Shown here in pieces: positions 14,551 to 14,622 of a DNA stretch of 14,622 bases. The DNA is taken from the NCBI GenBank assembly GCA_003645395.1, contig QNFC01000020.1, positions 1 through 14,622 of the forward strand. Direction: 5' to 3'. This stretch comes from Gammaproteobacteria bacterium (GTDB lineage Bacteria > Pseudomonadota > Gammaproteobacteria > Immundisolibacterales > Immundisolibacteraceae). The position numbers and the translations under genes are program-made. The notes beneath the pieces are model-generated. The model saw only the letters and a program-made list of their open reading frames with translations, had not been told where the DNA came from and did not search any database. Every line of letters begins with the position of its first letter. Position 1 is the first letter of the stretch.

Positions 14551-14622
14551 TCAGGCCTAACAGGTAAATTAGCCTTAATTGTGGTGTAGCCTGAGATCTC
14601 TTGGCATTGAGTGCCATATTTG

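Overview
The window is about 14.6 kb of chromosome from a gammaproteobacterium. The support is a class I adenylate cyclase, a cyaA-lptM-lysA block like those of Pseudomonas and relatives, and the conserved origin-proximal block rpmH-rnpA-yidD-yidC-mnmE. A member of the Pseudomonadales/Cellvibrionales-type lineages is a reasonable inference, but no species can be named. Base composition looks even, and there are no insertion sequences, phage genes, integrases or CRISPR arrays.

Left edge (1-845): on the minus strand, a small secreted protein with six EGSCG motifs. It has the layout of HvfA/bufferin precursors, which are metal-binding ribosomal peptides modified by MNIO (DUF692) enzymes. Its maturation genes would lie just outside the window, downstream (left). 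Its upstream region holds a short palindrome, a bulged hairpin and a very strong intrinsic terminator that points along the plus strand, where no gene is visible. An elongator tRNA-Met follows on the minus strand.

Plus-strand block (846-5132): cyaA (cAMP synthesis), the tiny lipoprotein gene lptM (44 codons), and lysA (last step of lysine synthesis). lysA meets an opposing gene only 7 bases after its stop codon.

Minus-strand three-gene unit (7667 down to 5140): an outer-membrane porin-like protein with a coiled-coil N-terminus, a periplasmic FMN-binding-domain protein, and a two-helix PepSY-type inner-membrane protein. They look like an envelope redox or metal-reduction/uptake system spanning both membranes. 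A strong intrinsic terminator lies between the first two genes and overlaps the signal-peptide codons of the second.

Minus-strand housekeeping run (14402 down to 7823): rpmH, rnpA, yidD, yidC, mnmE, thiD, thiE, hemL, with overlaps or short gaps. This joins ribosome, RNase P, membrane-insertase and tRNA-modification genes to thiamine and tetrapyrrole synthesis. The last 220 bases are the rpmH upstream region. dnaA and oriC are expected just beyond the right edge, but no DnaA box is visible inside the window.

The likeliest place for an undescribed system is the HvfA-like peptide and its neighbours. The porin/FMN/PepSY set comes second.
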